DNA of 64,000 bases from Stappia sediminis (GTDB lineage Bacteria > Pseudomonadota > Alphaproteobacteria > Rhizobiales > Stappiaceae): positions 947,501 through 1,011,500 of the forward strand of contig NZ_WUMV01000003.1 in NCBI RefSeq assembly GCF_009826895.1, read 5' to 3'. How positions within the stretch are numbered: the stretch's first letter is position 1; each line of letters begins with the position of its first letter. This document shows positions 63,685-64,000 of the stretch, in pieces. The notes under the pieces are model-generated. The model was not told the origin of the DNA and made no database searches. It was given only the letters and a program-made list of their open reading frames with translations. The translations under genes were made by a program, and so were the position numbers.

Positions 63685-64000
63685 ATGGCCGCGTACAGAA
63701 AAGAATTGCCGCAGCTCAGTGAAGTTTTTCTGAGTGACGGCGGAATAGAAACAAGCCTGATATTTCTCGACAAGATCGACCTGCCGTACTTCGCGGCCTT
63801 CGATCTCCTCAAGAACGAGGAGGGCCGCGAGGCGCTTCGCCGCTACTATCGCCGCTACATAGAGATTGCCGCAAAGCACGGCATCGGTTTCATACTGGAA
63901 AGCGCGACCTGGCGCGCCAGTCCCGACTGGGGCGCGAAGCTCGGTTACACGGGCGAGAGCCTTGCCAGGGCCAATCGTGACGCGATCGAGCTTCTGGTCG
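63685..64000 (+). CDS. Homocysteine S-methyltransferase family protein, N-terminal part
   Basis: The gene runs off the right edge after 105 codons. The protein begins MAAYRKELPQLSEVFLSDGGIETSLIFLDKIDLPYFAAFDLL and continues with HGIGFILESATWRASPDWGAKLGYTGESLARANRDAIELL, the pattern of this TIM-barrel family (DGG-x-ET, then the ES-x-TWRA-type barrel strand). The C-terminal zinc-binding Cys residues lie outside. ATG 63685 has GGAG nine bases upstream; an in-frame ATG at 63634 is an alternative. A CRP box lies upstream. Substrate (homocysteine or another thiol) cannot be settled from this part. Confidence 0.85.
   Translation, partial: MAAYRKELPQLSEVFLSDGGIETSLIFLDKIDLPYFAAFDLLKNEEGREALRRYYRRYIEIAAKHGIGFILESATWRASPDWGAKLGYTGESLARANRDAIELLV

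Overview
The window (about 62-65% GC in coding parts, strong G/C bias at third codon positions) reads as chromosomal DNA of an alphaproteobacterium, most likely order Hyphomicrobiales (Rhizobiales). The rhizobial-type glycerol ABC transporter (glpVSTPQU) with glpR-glpD, a Zur/ZnuABC locus, a BMP-type transporter and typical rhizobial palindromic repeats support this. I see no rRNA, tRNA, CRISPR array, complete IS or phage. Both edges cut genes: a CoA ligase on the left and a homocysteine S-methyltransferase-like gene on the right.

Layout. 0-5.3 kb: a translationally coupled minus-strand cluster (CoA ligase, unusual acyl-CoA dehydrogenase-like flavoprotein, alpha/beta hydrolase, NicX-like ring-cleaving dioxygenase) diverges from a flavin reductase and a MarR regulator, and looks like an N-heteroaromatic catabolic island; a DeoR regulator follows. 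5.4-8 kb: a membrane protein joining a degenerate histidine kinase to a DnaQ-type exonuclease, coupled to a response regulator. 8.4-13.1 kb: BMP-family ABC importer. 13.4-16.4 kb: chemoreceptor and HutC-type regulator. 16.9-20.8 kb: DUF4212/sodium-solute symporter operon and a cNMP-CBS-DUF294 protein. 21.6-25.2 kb: CodA-like deaminase, then pgi-eda (pgi starts at TTG). 25.6-28.8 kb: zur-znuB-znuC divergent from znuA, with Zur boxes between. 28.9-37.6 kb: glycerol uptake operon divergent from glpR-glpD. 37.7-43 kb: TPR-methyltransferase, LysR regulator divergent from two tandem GSTs and a PNPOx-FNR-ferredoxin fusion.

43-53 kb is a signalling block bounded by AT-rich non-coding stretches: a small membrane protein and chemoreceptor, a REC-PAS-GGDEF-EAL protein, an RpfC-type hybrid kinase and, convergent to it, an RpfF-type DSF synthase. 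This is a diffusible-signal-factor quorum-sensing locus in which a GGDEF-EAL regulator occupies the place where RpfG (HD-GYP) would be expected. 53-59.4 kb: a phnDCEE-type importer, a HAD-IIA phosphatase and a Na/Pi cotransporter, a phosphorus-acquisition unit without C-P lyase genes.

59.4-64 kb is a cAMP island: a CRP-family regulator, a FecR-like secreted protein, a CHASE2 class III cyclase, and two identical TGTGA-N6-TCACA boxes flanking the island. A roughly 263-bp MITE has inserted at codons 2-3 of the fecR-like gene; the native start is now cut off by a stop in the MITE, while the MITE's terminal repeat supplies a new in-frame ATG. One terminal sequence of the same MITE family also lies alone at 16.53 kb.
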